Source: Bathynomus jamesi
Taxonomy: Eukaryota; Arthropoda; Malacostraca; Isopoda; Cirolanidae
DNA length: 64,000 bases
Reading direction: 5' to 3'
NCBI GenBank assembly: GCA_023014485.1
Contig: JAJOZX010012281.1
Location: 39,263-103,262, forward strand
Below are positions 23,396 to 36,166 of the stretch, piece by piece (positions within the stretch are counted from its first letter, which is position 1; every line of letters begins with the position of its first letter). Under the pieces are notes generated by a model that made no database searches, had not been told where the DNA came from, and saw only the letters and a program-made list of their open reading frames with translations. The position numbers were made by a program, and so were the translations under genes.

Positions 23396-23402
23396 TATAA
23401 AA
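23396..23402 (+). promoter_or_regulatory. TATA box of protease B
   Basis: TATAAAA lies 128 bp upstream of the ATG and is conserved at 48892-48898 in C in otherwise nearly identical sequence. This would place transcription start near 23426. Confidence 0.6.
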
Positions 23403-23529
23403 GTTATGACATCTGCCGCTACCGTCACCCATAGTAAATTGCTGTGCGTGTGCTAATACCTTAGTAGATGACAGCACCAAAAACAGATCAAGTAATTACT
23501 GAATCCGCTGTTACTACAGAGACGAGAAA

Positions 23530-26088
23530 ATGACTGCCAGATTCGCCCTGATTCTTCTTCTTGTCGTTGCCGTTGTAAGTTATCCTTAAATGGTTATATT
23601 TTACAATTAATTTTAAGTGAATCTTCCATTATTCTTAATCATAAAGTTTAGAAGCATTTAAAAAATTGTAAATTTTGTCCTGTTCAATAATATAACTAGT
23701 AAATATCACTCTCAAAAGGAATGAGTTAAAATAATGTCAGTAGTCCAAATCGGTGAAGTTATTTTCAATCTGCTTGTGGGTAAAATTACACCATTTAATT
23801 TGCATCAGTTCTATATCGTCACTCTTATATAGTACTGTAAACTAAAACTAAACTACCTTGTATACAGAGTTATTTGAACTACCCAAGCTAATTCATTTTA
23901 ATTCACTAGTTTTGAGAGTGTGAAGGAGATTTATGTATCCTCAGGGATTACCGATTTTTCGAAACTCAAGTTTATATCCTCAGCTTAAAATTTCGATGTA
24001 TTCAAAATTTCATTCCATCATTTCCTTAATTTCATTTAAAACAACTCGCGATCATTGACTTTCGACTTCTTATTTTACTGTTATGTAGGATATGAATTAA
24101 TGTGAATATAAAAATTATATTGGTTGAATATCTTGCACCATCTTTGTAGAGTGGAAACCCATTCGCCAATAGGCCTGCCCATAAACGATGGATCCATCGT
24201 AAAATTACTGTGAGCCTCAACTACAAGGCTATTCCATTCGAAAAAGTCGCGAAGTCTTTTGTACCACCGAGGCCAAGGTACAGTAGCGGAGCAGTAAAAG
24301 TTGGTAAGTATACTAACAAAACATACGATTTTATTTATTTTATTTATTATCTGTTAAATTAATAAAATTTCAGGTTTTTTTAAACCAAGGAATCGAGATA
24401 TTCAAAATGGCATCAAGGATTTGCCATTTTCAATTGCAAATGTAGGTTTATGACTTATTGCTACTCGTATATTTTCCTTGTAGAGAACTGTGGTACAGCT
24501 CCCTTATATCCTGACGTTGACGCCGCCATTGTAGGAGGCGTGGAAGCCTACCCTCACCTCTTCCCATGGCAAGTTGCTCTCTTCATCGATAAAATATGGT
24601 TCTGTGGTGGTTCTGTCATCTCTGAAGATTGGATCATGACTGCAGCCCATTGCATGGAAGGGTAAATATTTTCATCTATCTAAAGTCCTCCAAATGGCTC
24701 TTTGCAAGTTGTCACTCTTAAAAAGAAATAATAATAATAATAATAATAATAACAGATTCAGAAATATTGAGTTCTTATCACTATTGCCAAATATCTGGAA
24801 GGTTGTCATAAGAACTTGAGTGATGGTCATGAAATATACTAAATCTTACATTACTGAATGATTGTAGCAATTTTCTGAAGTTTCATTACTTTTCATTATT
24901 ATTTGTAATTGGTAGATCTAAGTCGGTTAGTATTGTCGCTGGAGCCCACGACATCTATGCAGATGAACCATCTCAAGTTACCATGGTATCCAGACTTCTT
25001 CACCCACGAGGACTTTAATCATAATAACTTCCACGACGATATTGCTATGATCAAGCTCCCGCAGAAGCTTGTCTTCAACGGTAGTCATTAATAATTTGTA
25101 CCTTGATGTACATTGATGTTAATGAAAAACGTGTACGAAAAATGATTATTTCAGTATATTTATGCTGTTACGTACCAGCAGCTGATACATTATTCATCGA
25201 TTTACTTTATAGATTACATCCAACCTGTCTGTTTACCGAGCCCGGATTCAGAAGACCTTGGAGCATGGGTTCAAGTTAATGCAATTGGATGGGGCAGCGA
25301 TGGTAAGTGCAAAATCTACCCGTGTCCATTTTTATTTATTACTTCTTTGTCCATTTTTATTTTAAGGTGCGGTCTGCCCTTCATTTTGTATAAGGAAAGC
25401 TTTAAAGGTTATTCCTTTTACCATATAAATAGGCCTTCGCCAGGCGCCAGTGTAAAAGGATCGGCACAATTTTTAACCCTAGAAGGCAAGTGTGGGACCG
25501 CAGACTTGGCGACTAGAGTGGGGTGTACGAAACCCCATAATAAAAACTACATTTATAACTTGAATTAAACAATTTATTGCTACTAAACAATAAAAGTTAA
25601 TTTGCGTACAATAAAATACATTATTTCATTAAAACCACATATATTTTAATTGTAATAGGCCACGCTGACTTCCTGGGATTAATATCTTGATGTGAACCTT
25701 AAAAATATTAAGTTTTTCTTTTTAATTCTCAAGTATACTCTACAATTTTTTTTAAATAGATCTCATTTCTAATTTACTGTTAACTTAAAACTGTCTTAAA
25801 TCTATACAGGCTATGGAGATCCCACTAACAAACTTCGGACTGTCAATCTTTATACAATTAGCAACGAAGATTGTAAGAAAAGTTTCGGGGATGTGGTTGA
25901 TGACGGCATGATCTGCACTGATTCTACTTATATTACAGGGACATGTTCTGTAAGTTAAAGATGTCATTAATTAAGAACTGTTACATATTAATTGTTCATA
26001 TCAACCTCATATTTCTTATCCTTCATTATAACTAGATCATATGTCGAAGCAGGGCCATAGCAAAGATTTCATTTTTGGGTGGTTTAGG

Positions 26089-26124
<36 letters not shown>

Positions 26125-26414
26125 ATGTAGTAGTTAGCGTCGCTGACTACGAATCCATCGACCCCGGGACCGAGACCCGGTGACGGCAGCCGGCGCGCAG
26201 CGAAACCGAGCTGTTCAACCTTCCACACCCTAAAAAAAACGTGGTTGGTAAATAAATGGGTACCCTGGGTGGCCTAGTGGTTAAGACGTTGGGCTGCTGG
26301 TGGGGCCGCTGTGGCGTGGTTCGGATTCCACGTTAAACTGTAAGTCTAAGGTAAAGCGAAAAGCTTGACCTTCGTCAGAATGAACAATTCGGGCGGAAGC
26401 AAACCAAACCAAAG

Positions 26415-26456
<42 letters not shown>

Positions 26457-26754
26457 GGCCGGCAAGAGCTGCCCCGGGCCCCGGGGAAGGATTGGTATAT
26501 GGGCCCCCTTGTTTACTCAGTATTTTATTATGAATGTTTTTTGTGTACATAACAAGCAAACTGATTATATGTCCAAGTCACTATTCAAAAATACACTATG
26601 ATAATCTCTATTAATGTATGTGCATTAATTATATTTCCTCTGTTATTTAATCAATTGCTTTATTAATAATTTTAGATTTTATCCCCTTCTTTCCGGGCCC
26701 CTAGAGGTCTGGGCCCAGGGGATTTAACCTCGCTTCCCTGCCCTCACGGCGGCC

Positions 26755-26802
<48 letters not shown>

Positions 26803-28005
26803 TTAAGACATTTCTAGCTATAGTTTAACATTTTTTACATACAGCATCATTCCGACCATACACCCATTTCAGGGTACGAGCAGCTCGTAACAGCATTGCC
26901 AAGCAAGCAAGGGGTCAGTGTACATAGTTTATCACTATTGAAAGCAACAATACTCCGGGTTAGCCCAGTTCAAAGAATATCCGAATCCGTATTCGTTTTC
27001 GCGCAAATTTCGTTAGTTTGTGTTACAGACACCTCTAGTTAATTATCAGTCCAGGTGCACGATTCTTCAGGAACAAGATGCACCGCAAGATTGCGTTTTC
27101 TCCCCAAGGCAGCACAAATTTACCCGTATCAATCACAATTATATTCGTAGCCTACTACTTCAATCCTATTCTACCCAAAATGGACGAAAACCACAAGTAC
27201 TTAATAATGATTTGTGTATTTACAATCGCAAACCTCTCGGATACAGTTTTGTATTTATTTAACAACAATAGTCTTTACATATCTGCAGATTCAATTTTAG
27301 AATAATAGTTTTTACATATCTGCAGATTCAACAGGGAAATAAACTTTTTTTTGTAAATTTAAACTGAATAAGATTTAAAGGCGACTACAACTCAAAGTAG
27401 AACAACCTGCCAAAACTTGCAACCCAGAATAAAACTGGGAGAACCTTTCGTACCTTGCCACATATTAATACGAGTAATTATTTTGTTGAAAATATTCGAC
27501 ATCTTTCCATGAAATACAAAAAGAATTTTTATCGTTGTCGGATTAATCCCGGTAATGTTATTGTTCCTGAGTTATAGGTGGTATTAATTATATATTAATA
27601 TAAAAATAATAAAGTATAAAACGCGGGAGGCATTTCGGGGCGATCAACCCCTTAACCCACCACCACCCCCACCCCATTAAATACGGCCCTGTGTCGAAGT
27701 AATTTAAATTTTATTTATTTCCCGAAAGTACGCGAATAGTTGTGGGGTTGTATAAACTTTTAATAACTGCAATTAATTTCAGGATGGTTGTATTAATTCT
27801 TCAATCATTTGTCTTTTACATTCTTACGTTACAACAGGGTGACTCCGGAGGATCTTTAAATTACAAAGCAAACCCCCAAACAGAGATTAGAGGGATCGTG
27901 TCTTTCGGCTCCGCTGCAGGATGTTTATCGGGCTATCCAAGCGCTTTCACGAGGGTCAGTCACTTCCTTGACTGGATCCAGGACAACACCGGCGTTACTT
28001 CCTAA
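23530..28005 (+). pseudogene. Serine protease copy B, S1 brachyurin/chymotrypsin-like, frameshifted in exon 4
   Basis: Seven exons: 23530-23574 (signal peptide), 24150-24303, 24484-24661, 24916-25080, 25213-25302, 25810-25949, 27838-28005, all with GT-AG borders matching copy C. It encodes a signal peptide ([15 protein letters not shown]), a pro-region of about 65 residues with an ENCG Cys that should bond to the PVCLP Cys, IVGG, TAAHC (His57), the catalytic Asp in DDIAMI and GDSGGS (Ser195). In exon 4, copy C reads gtatccacagac where B reads gtatccagac: 2 bp are lost about 45 nt before the Asp codon. The frame shifts and the catalytic Asp and Ser are lost from the product. Everything else looks intact, including promoter and poly(A) signal. 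It is a young pseudogene or an assembly base error. Confidence 0.85.
26122..26415 (+). repeat. Dimeric tRNA-derived SINE in intron 6 of protease B
   Basis: Orthologous by position to 577-867 and 51607-51900. Bounded by longer (TA)n runs (26091-26121 and 26416-26451); a further (TA)n run lies at 26757-26800. Confidence 0.65.
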
Positions 28006-29277
28006 ACCGTTTACAGTTACATTGTACAGTTACATTTTACAGTTACATTTTACAAAACATTTCAAACTACTTAAAAACTTCAAGCAACTTCAATACATAA
28101 ACTAATATTTTAATCTTCAAAATTAATATTAACTTATTCATAATTTAAAAATTTACTTTTCAAAATAAAACTTTGCCAAAAGTATAAAATTTCAATGCTT
28201 TACAAAATAATCCATTTTTTGCAACAGCGGAAAGCTGGCCTACCTACTTGGCCACGCCCACACTTATCAGAAATCCATTAGCCAGACACAAAACAAGAAT
28301 TTTACCTCTATTAATAAATGTGTGTATGATAAATATTTATATTTACTAAACTCTCGCTATATCCAAATATGTAATATAAATATATTTATACCATAACAGT
28401 TGGACATACTTATCCTATTATAGTACAATTCTTGAGGCATAAAATTTCTGTCTGAGGAATGCTTGATCCATCAGTCATACGTCTGGCAGTAATTTTATCT
28501 CAGTAATGTTATATGTATATGATAAATACTTGTATTTATCAAGTCCTTACTTAGTAAAATAACATCAGGTTTCAATGACAACAAAAAGAAACTTATTTAT
28601 ATATTAATAAATTGATATTACAAGAAAATTACATATACTTTTGAAGCAAATGTTATTTTGAAGAAGAAAACCAGAGTGTCTAAAAATATAATGTCGAAAA
28701 AATAGTGTAAACCATCAAAACCATATTCCCAACATCAATAGTTCTGGGAACGCTTCCTCAACAGTGATTGGTCGATGACAAACATCTTTTTTTAACGTGA
28801 TGACTTATGATACTTTGACAAACTTGAATCTGCTGTTCCAGAGAAAAGGTCTTTAGAATTTGGTAAAATTTGTAATAATAATAATAATAATAATAATAAT
28901 ATAAAAACTGTGAACAGTCATCATACTGTACATTCTCCATTGGGAATTGAAGAATTTAGTTTATATAATTTATATAACTGATATACAAATACAGCAATGC
29001 ATATTCAAAACATATGATACTATTTGACAATTACTGGGAGTGGATCCCCTTCCATGTTGTGTCTTCGATGTTGTACATATTTTTTTCGAACGTTCTGCGA
29101 ACTCGTGGAAATACATTTTCATAAGTCTGTGTTCGATAGTGTGAACAGCATGTTTATCAAATTCAGCTTGATTAAAGAAATAATTTCCAATATACCCTCT
29201 GGTGAATGTTCTAGCACTGAAATGCCAAAAGACCCCAGGCGACAAACCTCCTCAATTTCTTCGTACCCTGTATAGAA
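28006..29277. other. 3' flank of protease B, no gene seen
   Basis: Same sequence as 3203-4500, with the poly(A) signal AATAAA at 28164-28169 and a shorter (AAT)n tract near 28875-28900. Confidence 0.55.
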
Positions 29278-30412
29278 GACATGTTAAGTGACTTTTCACT
29301 TCAAATCATGATGCAAAGGTCCCCTTTGGTATGGAAGTTCTTTAGGGCCATAGGAAAAAATTATCCAAAGACACACGTTGTATCTTAAATCCAAGATGGC
29401 CGACTCAGAACCAAGGAACCGTTTGTCATAGTAACTATTATGATATGTTTTCCAGCTAATTTGAGGTCGCTGAACTCATGTCTGGCATCAATTTTACATT
29501 TGAAATGCATTTAAAGGTCAAATCCGGGAAATGATACAGAAAGTTGACATTTTGATAAAATTTATGAAAACAGAATTTAGAGGCATGGAAGCAAGAATTG
29601 CAAATTGAATGATAAATTTACAAGTTCTGTGGTATCTAAATAGTATAATTGATACATAGTATACTCGACCAATAACTAACCGACTCAAATATATCATCAC
29701 ACAATGTTATGACAATGTAAGCACATTCATGACATTCCTTCGTTCAGCACTAACCTGATTCCTCATCTATCTGTACGGTGTACCTCACTCATCTTACCAG
29801 TGTGGGAGCACGAACCTTTACATCTACAGAGATACATGCAGGGCTACTCCTGCACGTAGCACTTAGAAGAAGCTTTACAGTCTTTCTTACACTGGCAAAT
29901 GACAAGCTCTGGAATGTCCTGCGAAATGGTGGGAGTTGTGGTGTAGACTGGAGTTGGCGTAGGGTCGGCGGATTCTTGCTGCCATCCCCATTCCGTTGGA
30001 GAGACTGGAGCTGGAGTTTTGATGAGCGTATTACCCTACACGTGTCCACTCTGAAGTCACAAGAGAAATAACTGATTAGTTGAAATAACACTTCTAGAAA
30101 TACAACTGCATGCAGTAATCTCAAGCATGAGTGATGTCCCCATCTATTCAATGCTGTCTTACCTGATAGGCTACTCTGAGGAGGTGCTGATGCAAAGCGT
30201 CGCTGCTTGGAGGCATGTCTTCAAAAGTTAGAAATACGGTCATTAGCATAATTTATGCTGATTAGGCATAAAATTAAGCATGTCTCTGCATAGATACAAC
30301 TTGTGTTGTTGGATAAATTCTTTCCTATGGCCCTAAGGAACTTCCATACCAAAGGGGACCTTTGCATTATGATTTGAAGTCGACACCCTATTTTGTGCAC
30401 TTAACATGTCTA
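29278..30412 (-). mobile_element. Internally deleted derivative of the inverted-repeat CXC-family element (B)
   Basis: Both inverted repeats (29278-29387, 30291-30412) survive, but about 3.57 kb of coding interior present in A and C is gone. The junction is near 30219-30222 (gaggcatgt joined to cttcaaaagtt). What remains of the gene is the CXC exon (about 29765-30035, now with a stop inside the Cys-rich domain and one domain Cys changed to Ser) and part of the preceding exon. Confidence 0.78.
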
Positions 30413-30957
30413 CTAGTAAACTTAAATCCCGTTCAGAGAGATAACTGAGGGCATTTCAGTGATCATTCGAATGAGGCAAACGAACTGCTTTTTATTGCAC
30501 AAAAGGTCTTACAGAAACTCTCCTACAGAAGGTGGAGGGACGTTGGCAGTAATTTGCACTAACCCAAAGAACTACTTCGAAAAGTAACTAATAATTAGCT
30601 CAATAAACTTATAACATAAAATCTACGAACTCTTGAAACGTCATTATACCACAGGAGGTAGCTCAAGTAACCAGTCACAGTGCTTACAATTAATAGCATA
30701 GATGTGAGCTTAACTATACACTTGCAATCATGGGCGTACGAGATAAGTAGTGTCTGAGGGGTCCAGGTGTTTGAACCCGACAAGAAAGGTGTTGCTCAGA
30801 GCTTCAGACCGACATTTCGATAACCTAAAAAAAAAAATTATTGAGCTAGCACAAAAGCGTCTGCAGGAATTTTTCTAGTGTAGGGCTGAGCGAAAATGAA
30901 AGGGCCAAGCCATAAAAAATGATGCTGGTAGAAGGAAGGGGAGTGTGGACTGTGGAG

Positions 30958-33900
30958 TAGGGTGGAGAGAAAAATACTTTTTTTCCAGTATGAAGTTCTA
31001 ATAGTGATTAAAAGTTGCATTTAGTGGAAGAAATATGCCTGCCAAAATATGAGTTCATTTGTTTAAAATTTGCAGCTGCCACCAGGGGGTTAAAGTTAAC
31101 ACAATTTTGTGTAAAAAGGAAAAAAATGCTTCTATTTTAGGTTTGTCAAACTATTATAAAATTTTATCTTAGAATTATCTAATAGTTTGATTAAGATTCG
31201 TAAGTGATAGGAATTCGTTTTGTAAAAATGCCTTTTCATATGCTTAATATCTTCAGCTGCCACAAGAGAGCTGAATTTAACACAATTTAGAGTAACTGAG
31301 TCATGTTGAGACTACACTGAATGTTGTGGGGGAGGGTTGTGGGGGAGGGTTTTGGTGTGAAGGAATTTCTTTCTGTGAGTCATTAGAACAGTGTGTTGAC
31401 ACTTTTCTTCTTAGGTAGTAGGCCTAGTCGCTCAGTTGATCGGAGAGTTTTTTAATATGATCGGAATATTATAAAACTTTATTTTAAAGTGATTTATATA
31501 GAGATAATATTGATTTTATTATAAAATGCTTGTTATAATGTATTATATAATTTTAGTTTATATAATATATTATATATTTATATAATATATTATATATACT
31601 TATAAAATATATTATATATATTAATTATATAATGTTTTGATGTTACAGGATATTTTGTGATTGTGAATTTTTCTTAAAAATATTATGGCATCAAATACTA
31701 AATATAAACATTTCACTAGAGAACATATGAAGTGTGCCATATTTGAAGTACCTTGTGAGATGAGTGATATGCAACTACCAACTTATAACTGCATTATGAA
31801 AGATTACCTGTTCACAAAACATTTAGTGAAGGAGCAGATGAATAACAAGGAGCCTTCATTTTCTGAAATAGCAGAGGCAGTTTCCAAAAAGGTAGAAAAT
31901 ATTTGGAAGAAGGCCTCTTTGCCAATAGTTTCACATACACGCGTTTTACAGATGATGCGAGTGTACCATGATAAATACAGGTCCTTATTAAAGCCATACA
32001 AGTCACGCAAGGATCAGCCTAAGTACAAAAATCAGCTTGAAGAATTTGAAAACTCTTCAAAATGCACTTTGTTTGACATCTGCACCTGCAAATGTAAGGA
32101 GTTTAGGAGATGCTCATGTGAAAAGAGTAAGAAAGTCCCTCCAAAAGAGCAGGATTTTTTAAATGACCAACGAACACGCAGAATAATGGTGATAGGAAGC
32201 ATTGACATAGCACACACAAGACGATTACAAGCAAGAGAACATCGAAAGGAAATGGAAAAAGCACGTCTGGAATCCTCACAAACAACTAGTGCTGCTATAA
32301 CCAATACGTCCAACTTACAAATCGAAACAGAGACAAGTGAACTTCAACAACTAGAAGAGATATCTGAAGATAATGAGGAAGATACAACCTCGACTCAATA
32401 TGTAATATCAGAACAACAGATGCGTGAGCCACTGCCTTCATTAGCAATTACTTGGGATAGATTTAAAATGTCGGACAGAGCTGGGGCTGCTATTGCTTCT
32501 GCAGTATTGGCAGATCTTAAAATTGTTACTCCCGAAGACAAAGGGAATATTATAGACAGAAGTAAGCTAAGACGTGAAAGACAAAAACAGAGAAAGGAAC
32601 TACAACAGATAGGAGAGCCAAAAACCATGCGGGGATTATACTTTGATGGCAGAAAGGATAAAACAATGATTCAAGTCCAGGAGAGTGATGGCTCTAACCA
32701 CCAAAGAACCAAACGCGAAGAGCATATCAGCATAATATCTGAACCACACTCTCTGTACTTTGCACATGTGACACCTTCCAGTGGCAAAGCTAAATACATT
32801 TGCACAGCGCTAGTGAATTTCTTGAAAGAAAGGAATGTTGATATAGGGAACATCGTTGCAGTTGGCTGTGATTCGACAGTGGTTAACACTGGTAGTATTG
32901 GAGGCACAATAAGATTACTGGAAGAAGCCTTTAATAAGCCATTGCAGTGGCTGATATGCCTTTTACACCTTAATGAACTTCCATTGCGCCATCTGTTTCA
33001 TCACTTGGATGGTACCACTACTGGACCAAGAGCATTTTCAGGGGAAATTGGCCGAGCACTTTCAGACTGTGAAAAGCTTCCCATAGTTAACTTCAAACCC
33101 ATTGAAATTCAAGAGGACATGTGTGAAGTTGATGTAGATGACATAAGTACTGACCAGAAATACCTTCTTGAAATTCACAAGGCTATATCAAGTGGAACAT
33201 TCTCAAAGAGTCTTAGTCATAAGAGTCCAGGCAATATATCACATTCAAGGTGGCTCACCACAGCAAACAGGACTCTGCGGTTATATGCAAGCACAGAGAA
33301 TCCTTCAGGTAATTTACAAGAATTAGCTACTTTCATTGTTAGGGTATACGCACCAATGTGGTTTCAGATAAAGCGTAAACCATTATGCCAATATGGTGCT
33401 AAACATATGTGGCATATGATTGCAAGAAGCCGGTATCTCCGTGAAGAGCTTAGGAGAGTACATGACTCAGTCATTCAGCGAAATGCATATTACGCAAATC
33501 AAGAAAACATTCTCATTGCAATGATAGCTGATGAAAGGGAGCATGTGCGTCAGTTGGGATTTAGGCGTATCAAAAAAGCAAGGGCATGCATTCAAGAAAC
33601 AGATGTTATCAGGTATTTTAAGGTGCCAGAAATAAATTTTTATGCCAAAGACTATACAGATCTCATTATGTGGCAAGATTTTCAGATAGCAGAACCACCG
33701 ATAACCAAAGGAGTTTCTCTTGATGATATTGAATCATGCATCAAACATGGTACTACTCTTCATTCAGAATTATTTCAGTTTCCATGTCATACACAAGCCG
33801 TAGAGAGATGCGTCAAGCTCGTTACAGACGCTGCTGGATCAGTCTGCGGACCTACAAACAGAGACGGTTGGATTCGTGCTACATTAGAATCAAGGAAAAA

Positions 33901-34441
33901 ACAGCCAAAATTTGACACAAAAGCAAATTACTAAATAGTCTTCAGCAAGAACCCTTTCTAGAGGGAGGTTGGTTGGGGAAAGGGTGGTAACTCCGCTAAG
34001 GCACGAAATAACGTTTCTTAACTGTCTCAAGCCAGTTTAAAGGAGGAGAGATATCCTAATTTATTACTGTTCCCTTTTTCAAGTAAATCCAGAATCATAC
34101 TTAATTGTCATTTTTAAGTTAACTTCAGCCCTCTTGTGGCAGCTGAAGATATTAAGCATATGAAAAGGCATTTTTACAAAACGAATTATTATCATTTAAG
34201 AATCTTAATCAAACTATTAGATAACTCTAAGATAAAATTTATAACAGTTTGATAAACCTAAAATAGAAGCATTTTTTCCTTTTTACCCAAAATTGTGTTA
34301 AATTTAGCCCCCTGGTGGCAGCTGAAAATATTAAACAAATTAACTCATATTTTGGCAGGTATATATCGTCCACTAAATGCAACTTTTAATCACTATTAGA
34401 ACTTCCTACTAGAAAAAAAGTATTTTTCGCTCCACCCTACA
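30958..34441 (+). mobile_element. 3.5 kb DNA transposon with an intact transposase, only in B
   Basis: Terminal inverted repeats of about 330 bp (30958-31292, 34120-34441), starting TAGGGTGGAG and containing ggtttgtcaaac- and gcagctgccac-like motifs in both arms. The flanks are ctgtggag and gtgtggag, 7 of 8 identical, where A and C have a single ctgtggag. It encodes the 749-aa protein at 31685-33934. The arms have diverged by several percent although the frame is open. Confidence 0.88.
31685..33934 (+). CDS. Transposase-like protein, 749 aa, hAT-like CxxH motif
   Basis: Single open exon. The N-terminal 130 residues are Lys/Glu-rich. Residues 137-150 form a Cys cluster (CTLFDICTCKCKEFRRCSC). 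The segment 190-250 is acidic and low-complexity. The rest resembles a transposase family common in animal genomes: VGCDSTVVNTG (a DDE-type acidic position), ICLLHLNELPLRHLF with a C-x2-H motif as in hAT and relatives, HSRWLTTANR, and a C-terminal QFPCHTQAVERCVKLV block. Promoter elements are not evident. It would cut and paste the surrounding inverted-repeat element. Superfamily assignment is uncertain; I recognise the protein family but not its formal name. Confidence 0.85.
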   Translation: MASNTKYKHFTREHMKCAIFEVPCEMSDMQLPTYNCIMKDYLFTKHLVKEQMNNKEPSFSEIAEAVSKKVENIWKKASLPIVSHTRVLQMMRVYHDKYRSLLKPYKSRKDQPKYKNQLEEFENSSKCTLFDICTCKCKEFRRCSCEKSKKVPPKEQDFLNDQRTRRIMVIGSIDIAHTRRLQAREHRKEMEKARLESSQTTSAAITNTSNLQIETETSELQQLEEISEDNEEDTTSTQYVISEQQMREPLPSLAITWDRFKMSDRAGAAIASAVLADLKIVTPEDKGNIIDRSKLRRERQKQRKELQQIGEPKTMRGLYFDGRKDKTMIQVQESDGSNHQRTKREEHISIISEPHSLYFAHVTPSSGKAKYICTALVNFLKERNVDIGNIVAVGCDSTVVNTGSIGGTIRLLEEAFNKPLQWLICLLHLNELPLRHLFHHLDGTTTGPRAFSGEIGRALSDCEKLPIVNFKPIEIQEDMCEVDVDDISTDQKYLLEIHKAISSGTFSKSLSHKSPGNISHSRWLTTANRTLRLYASTENPSGNLQELATFIVRVYAPMWFQIKRKPLCQYGAKHMWHMIARSRYLREELRRVHDSVIQRNAYYANQENILIAMIADEREHVRQLGFRRIKKARACIQETDVIRYFKVPEINFYAKDYTDLIMWQDFQIAEPPITKGVSLDDIESCIKHGTTLHSELFQFPCHTQAVERCVKLVTDAAGSVCGPTNRDGWIRATLESRKKQPKFDTKANY

Positions 34442-34449
34442 GTGTGGAG

Positions 34450-35125
34450 TGTTAAAAATGTATACTTCCACGTTTTGGTAGTAGTATTTGTAGGAAGACA
34501 AAGCTGGATTTTTATAAATATGTTAGTTTGGGGTTACATAAACCATAGTATTGTTATGTCATGTATTTATTATTATTTGTTTTGTATCATGCTAGGTAAA
34601 CAATATTACTTACTGTTAACTCGTATTAAGCTTAAGTCAACGATACAAAATTCAGATTAAAACAAAAATAAACACTTCTTATATCTAATTTAATACAACG
34701 CGAACAATAGCTTCAATGGATCTAATCATCTAATACTACCATTTGATATGAATACAGTTATCTAGGTTTACATACTACGACAGTACAGTTATTGTACTGA
34801 ACATGTGTTTCCTAAGATATAAACAACAATCTAAACAAGCATTTATGAAAGAAAACATATTTTGTGCTTAATCTTAACATTGAACATCCTACATAATAGG
34901 ACAAAAATATCAGAATAAGACACTGTCTTAGACATAAAGCATCAGATAACACTGAGTGAACATTTTTAAACTAGCGCCTGACAGCCTTGAGGTGATAGCT
35001 GCTGCGTAGCCTTGAGGCCACACAGCAATTATCACAAATAAAGCAGTCAAAATTTGACTCGCACATACAGTAGCTATGCCAGTAAAAGACGAGTGTTAGC
35101 ACTAAATTCTAGGATGAAGTCAAAT
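34450..35125. other. Non-coding interior of the outer hAT (B)
   Basis: Counterpart of 10330-10970. No coding sequence recognised. Confidence 0.5.
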
Positions 35126-35163
35126 AGTACCAACACCAACATCATCAACATGTGCTGCTTTCA

Positions 35164-35606
35164 AGGATGGGCACCGTTACATTAAATTGGGCGGCGTTAC
35201 CGTTACTCGTTACACGTCGAAAATGTACTCGGCGTTACCGTTACATCGTTACTTTTGAAAATCCTTAAAGCGTTACCGTTACTCGATACATGTAACGATG
35301 TTACGAGTAACTAGTTACATTTGATATTTGCTTATGTGCCTTCACACGTATTTTGAAACTACAGATAAACTTACCAATGGCAGCCATACCTCATAAATTC
35401 TAATAGCTATTCAATTGACTATATAAATGTTGTTCTCTTAAGAACGATATATTGCACAATAATTTGCACCCCAATGATTTTTCGGAAAGATGAAGAGACC
35501 TAGAAAATATAAATTTAGTTGTTGCCACTAACACGGAATAGTGAATTGCATTTAATAGTCTTCATGAATGGAGTGGCAATGTTATCAAATTCACATTCAA
35601 TTATCG
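35164..35606. mobile_element. Left part of the gttac-repeat hAT in B
   Basis: Keeps the true left terminus (caaggatgggcaccgttac) preceded by gctgcttt, which A and C have lost. It is truncated at about 35606, where a Penelope-like sequence begins. Confidence 0.75.
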
Positions 35607-36166
35607 ATTTATTAAATGCAAAAAACTTCACTTTTTTCTACGTGAAGGTCAAAATATGAAAATAAAAACCCACTCTAATAGACAGAGTTTATTTCCACAA
35701 CAGTTTCGACGCCCACTGGCATCTTCCTCGGGTGGATACAGAAAACGAATGAACCAAAACAAGAGGGAAAAACAGTCCAGGGAACGACCGTTAAGAAATT
35801 CGCACCAAGGTTAGATCCCATTCTCCCGACACCGGAAGGGCATTTTCATTAAGTACATTCGCACAAATTTAAAACTATCTTCCTGTTCTAAACATACGGA
35901 TTCTATTATTTTTTATTTTTTTTTTTTACATAATTATTACATTTATTATTAAATCTATTACATTTAATATTGCATAATTATTTATTACAGAAATTATAAA
36001 TTTATTATTACATTGGTTATTACATTGTTGTTTATTATACAGAACTTATAAACCAAAAAACGAATGAAAAAGGCGATTAGGAAACAATCCAGAGACCATT
36101 GAGAAATTCGCACCTAGGTTAGATACCGTTCTCCCGACACCGGAAGGGCATTTTATTACAGGGTGT
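35607..36166 (-). repeat. Penelope-like terminal sequence
   Basis: The minus strand carries gaagatgccagtgggcgtcg followed by aaactgttgtgg, then aataaactctgtctatta. Such a paired-stem-plus-GAAAC block is common in the terminal repeats of Penelope-like elements. A partial second copy of the distal part (ctcccgacaccggaagggca) follows at about 36120-36150. An inverted relative lies at 43270-43610. The assignment is tentative. Confidence 0.45.

Noticed and set aside
34442..34660. 72-codon plus frame (also 10207-10500)
   Set aside because: Lies in non-coding hAT interior and is not preserved between units.
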